From contig BAXG01000001.1 of assembly GCA_001310455.1 (NCBI GenBank), positions 62,001 through 126,000 of the forward strand: a DNA stretch of 64,000 nucleotides. Reading direction: 5' to 3'. Positions 1-9,390 of the stretch are shown piece by piece. The stretch is from Photobacterium sp. JCM 19050 (GTDB taxonomy: Bacteria > Pseudomonadota > Gammaproteobacteria > Enterobacterales > Vibrionaceae). The translations under genes and the position numbers were made by a program. The notes under the pieces are model-generated. The model did no database searches. It worked only from the letters and a program-made list of their open reading frames with translations, and was not told the origin of the DNA. Within the stretch, counting starts at the first letter, position 1, and every line of letters starts with the position of its first letter.

Positions 1-208
1 CGCCTTTTTCGTTGAACTCGTTAATGGCCATCATCATACCGCGGCGGTCAGAAGCGCCGCTGTTGGCGTATTGACCACTTGAATCAGAGGTAAATCCAAT
101 AACAAGAGGGGCTTTCTCATCAGCAAATGACATGCCGGAGAACGTTGCGCTTAAGATGGCAGTAGCCACCAGCGACTTATTAAATATCGCCTTTTGTTTC
201 TTAAACAT
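1..208 (-). CDS. ABC transporter substrate-binding protein, N-terminal part (cut by window edge)
   Basis: Only the first 69 codons are present; the gene runs off the left edge. The translation opens with a typical signal peptide (basic MFKKQK start, hydrophobic stretch, cleavage near SFADE) and continues with LVIGFTSDSSGQYANSG and an MMMAINEFNEKG segment. That pattern is the start of the periplasmic type I solute-binding proteins of the branched-chain amino acid/amide (LivJ) class. The start ATG has AGGGA about 8 bases upstream. It lies 70 bases downstream of the dehydrogenase gene on the same strand, so the two are probably co-transcribed and may serve uptake and catabolism of one substrate (inference). 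The substrate cannot be told. Confidence 0.75.
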   Translation of the reverse strand, partial: MFKKQKAIFNKSLVATAILSATFSGMSFADEKAPLVIGFTSDSSGQYANSGASDRRGMMMAINEFNEKG

Positions 209-278
209 ACATCTATCCCTATTGAAGTATTTTTATTTTACATCGCCGTTTTCAAATACTGTTTAAACCTTGCGTTAA

Positions 279-1184
279 TCAGTATTTTCCAATTTCTAAA
301 TTGTTTGCTGTTGCATGCTCTGCAACGATCGCGCCGACTAAGCCATCTTCGTGGCCATTATTAGAGGCACGTACAAATACGTTATGGACTAATGCTGCAA
401 GCGGTGAGGATACGTTATTGTCGTTGAGCATTTTGTTGAGGTAATTAAGGTCTTTCCTGGCGTTGGCAACACTGAATTTCATTCCATCGAATGATCCTTC
501 GTCCAGAATGGCAGGAACAATCATCTGGAAGATTCCACTGTTACCACCACCAGCACTAATTACATTTCTGAACCGGTTTAAATCGACGCCTGTAGACTTA
601 CAAGCCGCCATGGCTTCAGCAATTAAACTAGCCTGTCCCATGGTGATAAGGTTGTTGATCAATTTCATCTTGGAGCCTGAGCCTACATCACCCATCAAGA
701 AGATGTTCTCGCAAAATGCTTGAAGCACTGGCTCTATAATAGTGAATAATTCAGGGTCGGCACCAACCATCGTATTTAGTTTGCCTGCCGCAGCTTCTAC
801 CGGCGTTCTGGCCAGTGGAGCGTCTGCGAATTTGCATCCTTTTTTCCGTAAATCTGATGCGATTTTTTCAACGACAGCCGGTTCACCGGTAGAACAGTCA
901 ATAACAATTTTTCCGCTTAAATTTTCCGACTCAATTAAACCGTTTTCACCATACACAATGGTTTCAACTTGTGGTGAACCTGTCACACAAAGAATAACGA
1001 TATCTGTTTGGTCGATGATATCTTTTGGGCTATTTCCTTCAGTTGCTCCTCTTTTAATGAGGTCATCAAGCCTTTCCCTGCTTCGATGAGCCATAGTGAC
1101 TACACTAAAGTCCTTTTCAATCAGATTCTTCGCCATGCCGTGTCCCATAGCGCCGATTCCAATGAATCCTATTCGATGGTTCAT
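279..1184 (-). CDS. NAD(P)-dependent beta-hydroxyacid dehydrogenase (3-hydroxyisobutyrate dehydrogenase family)
   Basis: About 301 residues, the usual length for this family (MmsB, GarR, GlxR). The N-terminal Rossmann fold shows GFIGIGAMG. The substrate-binding region DAPLARTPVEAAAG matches the family's DAPVSGG block, and GSGSKMKLINN carries the conserved catalytic lysine. The enzyme oxidises or reduces a short beta-hydroxyacid with NAD(P) in the cytoplasm; the exact substrate (hydroxyisobutyrate, tartronate semialdehyde or another) is not decided by sequence. I chose the ATG at 1184 because AAGGA directly abuts the alternative ATG at 1190, leaving no spacing for it, but sits 6 bases from this one. 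It heads an operon with the solute-binding protein downstream. Confidence 0.85.
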   Translation of the reverse strand: MNHRIGFIGIGAMGHGMAKNLIEKDFSVVTMAHRSRERLDDLIKRGATEGNSPKDIIDQTDIVILCVTGSPQVETIVYGENGLIESENLSGKIVIDCSTGEPAVVEKIASDLRKKGCKFADAPLARTPVEAAAGKLNTMVGADPELFTIIEPVLQAFCENIFLMGDVGSGSKMKLINNLITMGQASLIAEAMAACKSTGVDLNRFRNVISAGGGNSGIFQMIVPAILDEGSFDGMKFSVANARKDLNYLNKMLNDNNVSSPLAALVHNVFVRASNNGHEDGLVGAIVAEHATANNLEIGKY

Positions 1185-1239
1185 AACCATTCCTTTTTAC
1201 GTTGTAGAACAATGTCTGTTAACACAATGTAAATCGTGT

Positions 1240-1264
1240 GTTTCATTATGGCAAATAATGAAAC
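1240..1264. promoter_or_regulatory. Perfect inverted repeat, candidate operator
   Basis: GTTTCATTAT (1240-1249), five spacer bases, then ATAATGAAAC (1255-1264), a perfect 10-base inverted repeat about 55 bases upstream of the dehydrogenase start. TTTCAT/ATGAAA half-sites are common for regulators of sugar-acid and related catabolic operons (KdgR/IclR, GntR, RpiR types), but the regulator here is unknown. Confidence 0.5.
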
Positions 1265-1736
1265 GTATATTTCAACTCACTTTGTTAACTTCATCTCACA
1301 TTTTCATTTTGCAAACCAAAATATTCGCGGAAATTAGGAAATTTGGCAGTTTGCGAAATGCGCGTAATGGCATATCCACGAAACATGATATGCAGAATGG
1401 TTAATAAAAGACGCAATGGTTAATTATCACGTTGACAGAAATGACATTATTTTTCTGATTGTTAGCGTTAAAAAAGTGGTGTTTCAGTTCTGAATTGTTT
1501 GAGTGGGCAGAGGATGGCATTTCACGGGGTATTCTAAAATTTATCTCTTTAAAACAGATTGTTGGAAATCATTGGGCTTAGAAAATTGCAAAAACACTAA
1601 ATAACGTTTCATATCGTATGGCACAGTTGTTTCATTAACCTTTTCAAAAATTAGATAAATCATTTTAGTTACAAAAGGATATAGACTTCAGCTTTTTAGT
1701 ATTCCAATGAAATAAACATTCCATAAGATGTTATTT

Positions 1737-1756
1737 ATCGAAATGTACGTTTCGAT
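1737..1756. promoter_or_regulatory. Near-perfect palindrome, candidate operator
   Basis: ATCGAAATGTACGTTTCGAT reads as ATCGAAA and TTTCGAT arms around a six-base centre; 18 of 20 positions are symmetric. It lies about 265 bases upstream of the giant exported protein. It shares the GAAA/TTTC arms with the 1240-1264 site but is not the same sequence, so it may bind a different regulator. Confidence 0.4.
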
Positions 1757-2019
1757 CACAAGTTTTCTTTTAATTGGGTGGTAGTGTAAATCCGTGTTTC
1801 AAAAATATATGGGTTAATTCATTGTATTAATTGACCAAATATATTTTTTGCATGTATTGAAAGATTAACAAAATAGAGGGGTTTGCATATACCACACGAA
1901 GACAATTATCTAATGGATGTTCAATAGGGAAATAAACAATAAAAGCAAAGTCATAGGAGTAGAGTGAAAATTCCGGTGGATTTTTTCTCTCTGAATATTG
2001 GGTCTAATGTGGAGGATAT

Positions 2020-5000
2020 ATGTCCTACTTAAGATCTGTTACTACAGCAATTTATTCATCAGTTGCTTTATTCGCGCTGAATACACATGGAATAGCGGCA
2101 GAATACCCAAACCAGAGCTTCACAGAAGAAGAGCTGTGGCTGCAACCCATACAGGTTTTTTAAAGGGTGAGAAAGCAACAGGTTTCCAGAACCAGCCTCA
2201 TGCCCACGGTGGTTATGTTATCGTTGCAGGTAACGGTACACATATGGCGCTGGATATCAGTGATCCTTACAATCCGATAGTTCATCAGGTGGTGAAAAGC
2301 CCGTACCGAACAGTCGATTTGGAAGATCAGCACGACCAGGAACAAGAAGGTCATACCGTCTCATTTGCCAAGTACCCTGATGGCAGTGAGTACATGGTAA
2401 CAATTGCCGGTAAAGGTGTAGATATTTGGGATGTCAGTGATATCACCGCCGGTATAGAATATGTTCGCTCTGTTGAGCTGCCGGGCATCAATTATGGTGA
2501 TGTTGACGGTGCAATATGGGGTGTAGGTTGGCAGGGTAACTACATTTACATCGGCGCAACCAACAATGGCCTCTATGTCATTGACGCGACTGATCCAACA
2601 CAGCCAATCGATGCTGTTTCCCCTGAATCCCCGGATTCCTATTCTTCTGTACCAATCAGTAACTGGGATGGTATCAAGGTTGGGCAGGTTTTCCCAATTG
2701 GTAACTTGCTTCCTTTTGGTACGCCAAAAGTGAGCACCGGTCTGGTGACTCTCGATATTCAACGTCCGGGTGCTCCAATCACGCTCGATACCGCGCATTG
2801 TGACCATGGTTCATACATCACCTGGTTTTACGGGAAGTGGTTTTTCTGTCAGGCGGGTTTGTCGTCTTATGACGTAACCTCTGACCCGGGCAATATTACC
2901 CATGTCGCTACGCCGGGGGGAAGTACCAGTGAGTACCTTAACTTCGGTGATGATTTCCTGTTTGAAGGGAACAGGCGACCGTACGGTGGTGTTACCAAGT
3001 ATGACATCACTGACCCGGCCAATCCTGTCAAGCTGGGTAAAGTGAAGCACCCGGTTACCCAAAGCGGAGATGACGACCAGTTTTCTGTCAAGGTTGGTAA
3101 CCTGTTGGTAATTGCGGATGACGAAAATGACCGTGGTTCATTCGTTGCTGTCCACGATACGGCACCAGATACCAAACCGCCTCGCGTAATGTATGCGAAC
3201 CCGGTGGACGGTGACTCAGGTCTTTCCCCTCAGAGTCGTGTTGGCGTGTCATTCAGTGACCAGATCGATCTGCGATCCGTTGATACATCAACCTTTATCG
3301 TTCGGGAAGTAGGTGGCTCTGCATTGCCGGGTTATTTCGGTATCAACCACACCGTAGTGAACTTTTCACCCGTTGGCGGTTTCAAGCCGAACACGACCTA
3401 TGAGGTTGTTTTGCCGCAGGGTGGGATAAAAGACCTGGTCGGTAACGGGCTGCAAACCGCTTATACGTCCCAGTTTAGTACCGGGGAGGATGCCAGCCAG
3501 CAGGTTACCTTCGAAGCTGAAGACGCCGTGCTGTCCGGTGGTACTGTTACTGCCACAAACCAGGCGGGCTATTCCGGCTCAGGATTTGCGGATTACCCGT
3601 CGAATGGCGGTTCTGCTGATTTCATTCTGCCTGAAAGCTTTGCCGGCGGCGTCTATATGCTGAACCTGCGTTTTGCCAATGGCAGTGCTGAGACTCGAAA
3701 ACTTGACCTTGTTCTGAATGGCACATCACTCAACGAAGCATTCAGCTTTGAGCCTACCGGTTCATGGACGGCATGGAGCAATGTGAGCCGGAGAATCGTG
3801 TTGGCAAGTGGCGACCAAACCCTGTCTCTTAAAGGTCTGACGAGTACTGCCGGTCCAAACCTGGATTACATTGAGCTGGTAAGGCTGGGTGATAACCATT
3901 CGATGGAAGCTGAAGACGGTACTGTTTCCGATGGTACAACTGTCCAGTCTAGCCATAGTGGGTTTGTAGGTTCCGGGTTTGCTGATTTCCCAACTACCGG
4001 TGGCCGCGTGGACTTTGTTGTTGATAATGCAGCAGCAGGGACCTACACGCTCTCTACCCGCTATGCCGTAGGATCTGGTTCGACGCGTTTCTTGTCTGTT
4101 GAAGTCAATGGCAACACCGTTACCGGTTCCCTGTCATTCACGCCGACCGGAGATTGGAATTCCTGGGCACAGGTAGACAGCACGGTCACGCTGTTGGATG
4201 GCAAAAATACGGTATCTCTGGTTGGGCTTCCTGATTCACCTGGGCCGAACATTGACAACATCAGCCTTAAAAAGCTTGGTGGAACCAGTGCGCTTCAGGC
4301 AGAAGATGCTATTTTGTCCGGTGGCGTTACTGTGGTTTCCGGCAACGGTGGCTATATTGGCAGCGGCTATGCTGACTATCCGTCCAGTGGCGGTGAAGCA
4401 ACCTTCCTGACAAGTGTGGACACCGCGGGTAACTATAATCTGGATATCCGCTATGCCAACGGTGCTTCTGACTCCCGGTATCTGGCGGTCGAAGTAAACG
4501 GCGTTGTTATCAATGGCAATACCGAGTTTACATCACATGGCTGGACGAGCTGGCAAACACTGAGTCAGACGCTGACACTGGATGATGGTCCGGTTACTGT
4601 TACGCTGCGTGGATTAAACTCTCCCGGGCCGAATATTGACCAGATCTTCTTGTCCGCCGGCTCTGAGCCTTCACCACTCAGCTGTTCGGTAGATGCGCTC
4701 ACACCGGTTGAACTTGGTCAAAGCGTTAACTTTAATGGCGCGTCTGAGGATGAAGCGACCTTTGCCTGGAACTTTGGTGATGGTTCCACATCGTCTGATT
4801 CTACTTCAGCCGGTATTACTCATACTTACGGCGATCCGGGTCGTTACAACGTGCTGCTTACCGTTAAAAAGGGTGCCCGTATTGCCCAGTGTTCTGCAGT
4901 ACAGATTGTCCACAACCCGCTGACATCCGGTAAACCTTCATCTTCAAGCTCTATCATTGTTGATGAAAACCGTAACCGTGTATGGGTTGCCAACTCCGAC

Positions 5001-7163
5001 AGCAACACCGTGACTGCTATTAATGCCGATTCGTCAAACAAAGAGTTTGAAGTCGCTGTGGGTATTGACCCGCGTACTTTGGCACTGGCAAGCGATGGTT
5101 CTGTTTGGGTAACAAACTACGACAATCATTCGATCAGTGTACTCGACGGTGTAAGCGGGCAATTGCTCGACACTATCGCGTTGCCGTATGGTTCACAGCC
5201 TTTTGGCATTGTCTTTTCACCAAACGGCAATTATGGCTATGTGGCACTTCAGGCGACTGGTCAGCTTGTGGAACTGGACCTGCAACGCGCAGTGTTTCAC
5301 GTACACTGGACTTTGGTCCTGATGCTGCGGGAATCGTTCCTATGCTGAGGGGCGTTGCTGTGTCGGCAGATTCAAACCGTGTATTTGTCACCCGGTTCGT
5401 ATCTCCTGCTGCCAACGGTGAGGTTTATGAAGTTAGCGCAAGCTCGCTGTCTCTCACCCGAACCTTTGTGTTGGCGAACGACCTGGGTGAAGAGAATGTC
5501 AGTGACCCTGATAACTCGTTCAACTCCCGTGGTGTGCCTAATTACCTGAGTTCGGTTGTTATTTCGCCGGACGGTAAGCGGGCATGGATGCCATCGAAGA
5601 AGGACAATGTTGATCGTGGCCTGTTTAAAGACGGTCGTACTCCTTCGTTTGAAAGCACTACACGGACAATCATTTCCCCAATTGATCTAGTGGCAAACAC
5701 TGAACTGGCAGACGAGAGAGTAGATTTTAACGACTCTGATTCTGCAAATGCTGCCGTGTTCAGCCAATACGGTGACCTTCTCTTTGTTGCCTTGCAGGGC
5801 TCAAATGAGGTGGCTGTGGTTGATGCCAATCAGGGAACCGTTATTGCTACCCTTATGACAGAAGCTGCTCCGCAGGGCCTAGCGCTCAGCAATGATGGCA
5901 AGCTTTACGTCAATAACTTCCTGTCACGCTCGGTTTCAACTTTTGATGTCAATGCCATTCTCAATGGCGGCGGCAACGTGTTGGTACGCCGAAATCGACG
6001 GATGTTGTTGCCAATGAGCTGTTGTCTGCAACGGTACTCGAAGGTAAGAAAATCTTCTACCAGGCGTCTGATTTGCGAATGAGCAATGATGGATACCTGA
6101 GCTGCGCCAGTTGTCACCTTGATGGTGGTTCAGACCACAGGGTGTTTGACTTCACCAACCGTGGTGAAGGTCTGCGCAACACCACGACCCTCCGTGGCAG
6201 AAAGGGCACCGGACACGGACCGGTTCACTGGACAGGTAACTTCGATGAAATCCACGATTTCGAGCATGATATGCGTGCGAATTTCGGTGGCCGGGGTTTC
6301 CTCAGTGATGAAGAGTTCAATACCGGTACGCGCAACCAGCCATTGGGTGATCCAAAAGCCGGCGTGAATGCCAGCCTGGATGCGTTGTCTGCTTATGTCA
6401 CTTCGCTTGCGGATGTGCCACCGAGCCCATTTCGTGATGCGGGTGGTATGCCTACTGCTGAAGCAATTGCGGGTAAAGCCGTATACGATTCACTGAACTG
6501 TAGTTCCTGTCACAGTGGGCCGGAATATACCGACAGTGCTCTCAATGTCAGGCATGATGTGGGAACATTAAAAGCCGGTTCGGGGCAACGTCTGGGTTCT
6601 GCCTTGATGGTATCGATACGCCAACACTCAAAGGGGTGTGGAATACTGCACCTTACCTGCATGATGGTTCTGCCAACACACTGTATGACGTGATCAATAA
6701 CAGTGCGCACGGTAATGCATCGTCTCTGAGTCAGAGCGACAAGGACAAACTGGTTGCGTTCCTGTTGCAACTTGACGACAGCGATGCACCTCTTGAAGCT
6801 GAAAGTGCAACACTGAGTGGTGGTGCGGTGACAGCCAGCAATCATGGTGGTTATTCCGGAACCGGTTTTGTTGATTACCCGTCATCTGCCGGTGAGGCAT
6901 CGTTCACTGTGAATGCAGATTCCGCAGGCACCTATGTACTTGCGATCCGCTACGCAAACGGTGGTGGTACAAGCCGTCCGCTTAATCTTGAAGTGAATGG
7001 CACGCAGGTTTCAGCGCTCGCATTTGCACCAAGTGGCGACTGGGCTTCGTGGAACGTGGAGCTGGTGGAGATAACATTGAATAGTGGTACAAACACCCTA
7101 TCTCTGGTTGGCTTGACCGGTGCAGGCGGTCCAAATGTAGATGCGATAACCGTACGACAATAA
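2020..7163 (+). CDS. Giant exported multidomain protein: beta-propellers, Ig-like, four carbohydrate-binding modules, PKD, di-haem cytochrome c
   Basis: About 1,710 residues once four frame breaks (near 2155 in a T run, 5280, 5985 and 6600) are bridged. The ATG at 2020 follows GGAGG and opens a signal peptide (residues 1-27, cut after GIAA). Approximate order: LVIVD-like beta-propeller (50-380); Big_5 Ig-like domain (385-490); three repeated CBM6/35-type modules, each starting with EAED (497-880); PKD domain (885-965, WNFGDGS); YVTN-type propeller (970-1320); cytochrome c region with haem motifs CASCH (bases 6103-6117) and CSSCH (6499-6513) and a peroxidase-like APYLHDGSA; a fourth carbohydrate-binding module at the C-terminus. 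It is probably secreted or surface-exposed, binding polysaccharide and carrying electrons. That function is inferred from the domains; no characterised protein with this whole layout is known to me. Confidence 0.8.
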
Positions 7164-7182
7164 GCATTCCGCTTAATTAACG

Positions 7183-7215
7183 AAAGAGCCCCTTATTGTT
7201 GGATAAGGGGCTCTT
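7183..7215. terminator. Bidirectional rho-independent terminator
   Basis: AAAGAGCCCCTTAT (7183-7196) pairs with ATAAGGGGCTCTTT (from 7203), followed by T residues on the plus strand and preceded by A residues. It sits between the convergent giant exported protein and TDT transporter genes and can serve both. Confidence 0.85.
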
Positions 7216-8163
7216 TTATTTCTTCTTGAAGACTTCGTAGTAGCGAAGGTAGCCAAAACAGACCCACAAAACGAGAAGCGATGAAACCGCGATTTCAACA
7301 GAGCCGAGTGAATGAAGCCAGTTCCAGTGAGGGTGCTCAGCAGACAGCGTGTCGTTCAGCCGCGCCATTGCAACGGCACTGATAACGGAGGGGAAGGTGA
7401 CTGCCGCGATAGACGGTTGGAAAGGTAACCGCAGCAAGTAGAAATAACAGATGTAGACAAAAATGGTCATGGTAATGGCGACGCCACCCAGTGCACCGGC
7501 AAGGATCAAATCCGGGTTGGGATAAGTGACCAGATAGGCGGCAAGTGCGAGATTCACCGGTGCTGCCATAATGGCCACTGTAGGCCGGGCATGGAAAGGG
7601 AGACGCCCGAAAAAACAAAGCCGGTATAACACCACGGGTAACATCACAAAATAAATACTTATACACACCAGTGCCTTTGACTGGGCAAAGTCTATATGAC
7701 CAAGCGCAGGACCGGCCAATGTTCCGCTTATCGCGCCGACCGGATAGAGAAACCAACTTGGGTAAATGTTCTTAAATCGGAACTTCACTGCCTGCAGAGT
7801 AAAAAACGTGATTCCCATTCCAATGTGCAGGATGAGAGTCGGATACCAAAGCAAAGACGCGATTTCTGTACTGTAACCAGCAAGATAGTCTGCCAGGACA
7901 AAGAGCGTCATTGTCATGGGTGCCATCAGGCTGCCGTAAAGGGGGTCAGACAGTTCTGTAATGAAGCGTTTGGGCTCGAAGAAATATTTCAGCCATACCG
8001 CTCCAACCAAAAAAGTTCCGGCAATTGCGCTCAGAGGTCGAAGCCAGGTACCAACCGAGGGAAAATAGAGTGACCAGGCCAGGCCAAGACCAACAACGGC
8101 AAGCGCCAGAGACGCCTGGGCGGTAGGGACAAATCGAAACGGGGAGAAGCCAATTAATGACAT
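7216..8163 (-). CDS. TDT-family transporter (TehA / C4-dicarboxylate transporter / SLAC1-type channel)
   Basis: 315 residues, almost wholly hydrophobic, with about ten predicted membrane segments. Segments such as SDPLYGSLMAPMTM and WFLYPVGAISGTLAGP match the tellurite-resistance/dicarboxylate transporter family, which includes TehA and the plant anion channel SLAC1. It is an inner-membrane protein, probably an anion or dicarboxylate/sulfite exporter; the substrate is not predictable from sequence. It is monocistronic and convergent with the giant exported protein. The ribosome binding site is weak (GGA about 8 bases upstream). Confidence 0.8.
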   Translation of the reverse strand: MSLIGFSPFRFVPTAQASLALAVVGLGLAWSLYFPSVGTWLRPLSAIAGTFLVGAVWLKYFFEPKRFITELSDPLYGSLMAPMTMTLFVLADYLAGYSTEIASLLWYPTLILHIGMGITFFTLQAVKFRFKNIYPSWFLYPVGAISGTLAGPALGHIDFAQSKALVCISIYFVMLPVVLYRLCFFGRLPFHARPTVAIMAAPVNLALAAYLVTYPNPDLILAGALGGVAITMTIFVYICYFYLLRLPFQPSIAAVTFPSVISAVAMARLNDTLSAEHPHWNWLHSLGSVEIAVSSLLVLWVCFGYLRYYEVFKKK

Positions 8164-8640
8164 AAGATCCGGAAAAATTCGCTATTTTGGCGGAAAAGGG
8201 TCTGTAAATACCGTTCAGAGGTTGGACTATATCAGGGTTCGCGGCAATGTCACTGCAAAACCCGGCGAATATGTATTGAGTTTGACTAAGCGTGATCCAA
8301 ATCGCCGTCCCAACATGGGAGCAACGCTAATACATGGTAAAAAAGTGGGCTTGAAATTGGTTCAAGACAACAGGAATGAATGGAGCGATGTCTGCCTGAA
8401 GGCTGCATATTCCGCGCCGATTTTAGTGTTCTTCAAAGATTGTATGACATATCTGTACAGCATATCTCATTTCAGGATAAAGGGCTGGAAAGCCCGAGAA
8501 TGCTGGACAATACTGACATTGCGGTTGGCAAAGAGTTTATAGTCAGGTAAACAAAACATTCAGGAACAACCAACTGCAAGACAATTTGGAACGTACAAAC
8601 AAACGCTTAATTGCGTAAAGTGTTTCTCTCCTAGCCCTGC
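8164..8640. other. Intergenic stretch without supported genes
   Basis: A 106-codon open frame (8222-8542) crosses this stretch, but it starts at TTG without a ribosome binding site and resembles nothing I recognise, so it is not called. Nothing else was seen except the lead-in to the candidate small RNA downstream. Confidence 0.4.
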
Positions 8641-8824
8641 GTATATTGGGTGTCCGCCACAACCCTAGCTCTTAGATGGTGGTGAGACATGAGGACTCCG
8701 CGTAAGGAGTAATGGCAGGGCAGTTTCATCAAATACGAGCACACTCGAAGGCTGTTATTGACAGCTTAAATGCACAGTTACAAATGTCCTCGCCGCCATC
8801 CTCCCGGATGGCGGTATTTGTTTG
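8641..8824 (+). ncRNA. Candidate small RNA ending in a rho-independent terminator
   Basis: A gene-free stretch with consecutive short hairpins (ACTCC/GGAGT near 8695-8710, CGAG/CTCG near 8736-8747, GCTGT/ACAGC near 8751-8764) closes with a strong terminator at 8793-8824. No open frame with a ribosome binding site ends there, which suggests a free-standing transcript or a prematurely terminated leader. It does not match 6S, 4.5S, Spot 42, Qrr or c-di-GMP/glycine riboswitch sequences as I know them. The 5' end is a guess; GTATATT near 8641 could be a -10 box. Confidence 0.4.
8793..8824 (+). terminator. Rho-independent terminator of the candidate small RNA
   Basis: CCGCCATCC (8793-8801), a four-base TCCC loop, GGATGGCGG (8806-8814), then TATTTGTTTG. 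Nine perfect base pairs followed by a T-rich tail on the plus strand, with no upstream protein gene on that strand. Confidence 0.75.
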
Positions 8825-9208
8825 TGCCGTCAAATTTCCCCCAAAGCGTGACTATGTTCATGGATGCATAATCACTGTTGCAAAAACAGTCAAATTCCCG
8901 ATCGAATTCACTTGAATGATGAAATATATTGTAATAAATATAGAGAAAGGTTGATGGGCAGTCGGCAACAATGCCGCCTTGGTCTGTTCAGCCCTCACAA
9001 GCCAGGTTGTTTGAAACATCATCGTTTTTTCGTATCCCTGTGCCAATAAAGGCATTTGCTTGTGTTCGTGAACCCTATTCACCACCGGGTTGTTTGCTTT
9101 CTTATTGAAAGCTATCCGTTAAACGAAGCATGTCAGATTTGCGTATCAATTTGATGGCTTAAGGAGACGTACCGGAGGGTGATACAACAAAATAATAAGA
9201 GGTGCGCT

Positions 9209-9292
9209 ATGTCAAAAAGCAGACATCGTAGGAGCTGGTTTTTCCACAAAAACCGCGACGATAACAAAAACCGCTTTTCAAGACCGCATTAA
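9209..9292 (+). CDS. Possible 27-residue basic small protein
   Basis: An open frame starting ATG with AAGAGGTG 5-8 bases upstream encodes 27 residues rich in Arg, Lys and His (MSKSRHRRSWFFHKNR, ending FSRPH). Its stop codon overlaps the A-run that forms the tail of the amtB terminator on the other strand. I do not recognise it. Good ribosome binding and composition argue for it; length and lack of a known family argue against. Confidence 0.3.
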   Translation: MSKSRHRRSWFFHKNRDDNKNRFSRPH

Positions 9293-9326
9293 AAAAGAAG
9301 CCATAAACGCCTGGCGTTTATGGCTT
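9291..9326 (-). terminator. Terminator of amtB
   Basis: AAGCCATAAACGCC (9298-9311) and GGCGTTTATGGCTT (9313-9326) form a long perfect stem. Read on the minus strand it is followed by CTTTTTT, the expected U-run, placing it 65 bases after the amtB stop. Confidence 0.85.
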
Positions 9327-9390
9327 AAGTGTTTCTTAGGCTTCCTAAAAACAGGAAAACAAAACAGGAAAAGAAAACTGGTATCGGTAA

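Larger units (their letters stand above)
1185..2019. other. Long AT-rich divergent intergenic region
   Basis: About 830 bases separate the minus-strand dehydrogenase operon from the plus-strand giant exported protein. No convincing coding sequence is present; the small open frames lack ribosome binding sites. It holds two good palindromes (listed separately) and several scattered GTTTCAT/ATGAAAC words, so it is probably the control region for both flanking transcripts. No regulator gene is adjacent. Confidence 0.5.

Noticed and set aside
1096..1404. Plus-strand open frame across the start of the dehydrogenase gene
   Set aside because: Shadow of the minus-strand coding frame and its promoter; low-complexity, no ribosome binding site.
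8222..8542. 106-codon open frame in the gap after the TDT transporter gene
   Set aside because: Starts at TTG without a ribosome binding site, no recognisable family, and amino acid content looks random.
8641..8824. Match to a known riboswitch or 6S/4.5S RNA
   Set aside because: Core consensus sequences of the glycine, c-di-GMP, 4.5S, Spot 42 and Qrr classes are not present, and no gene follows.
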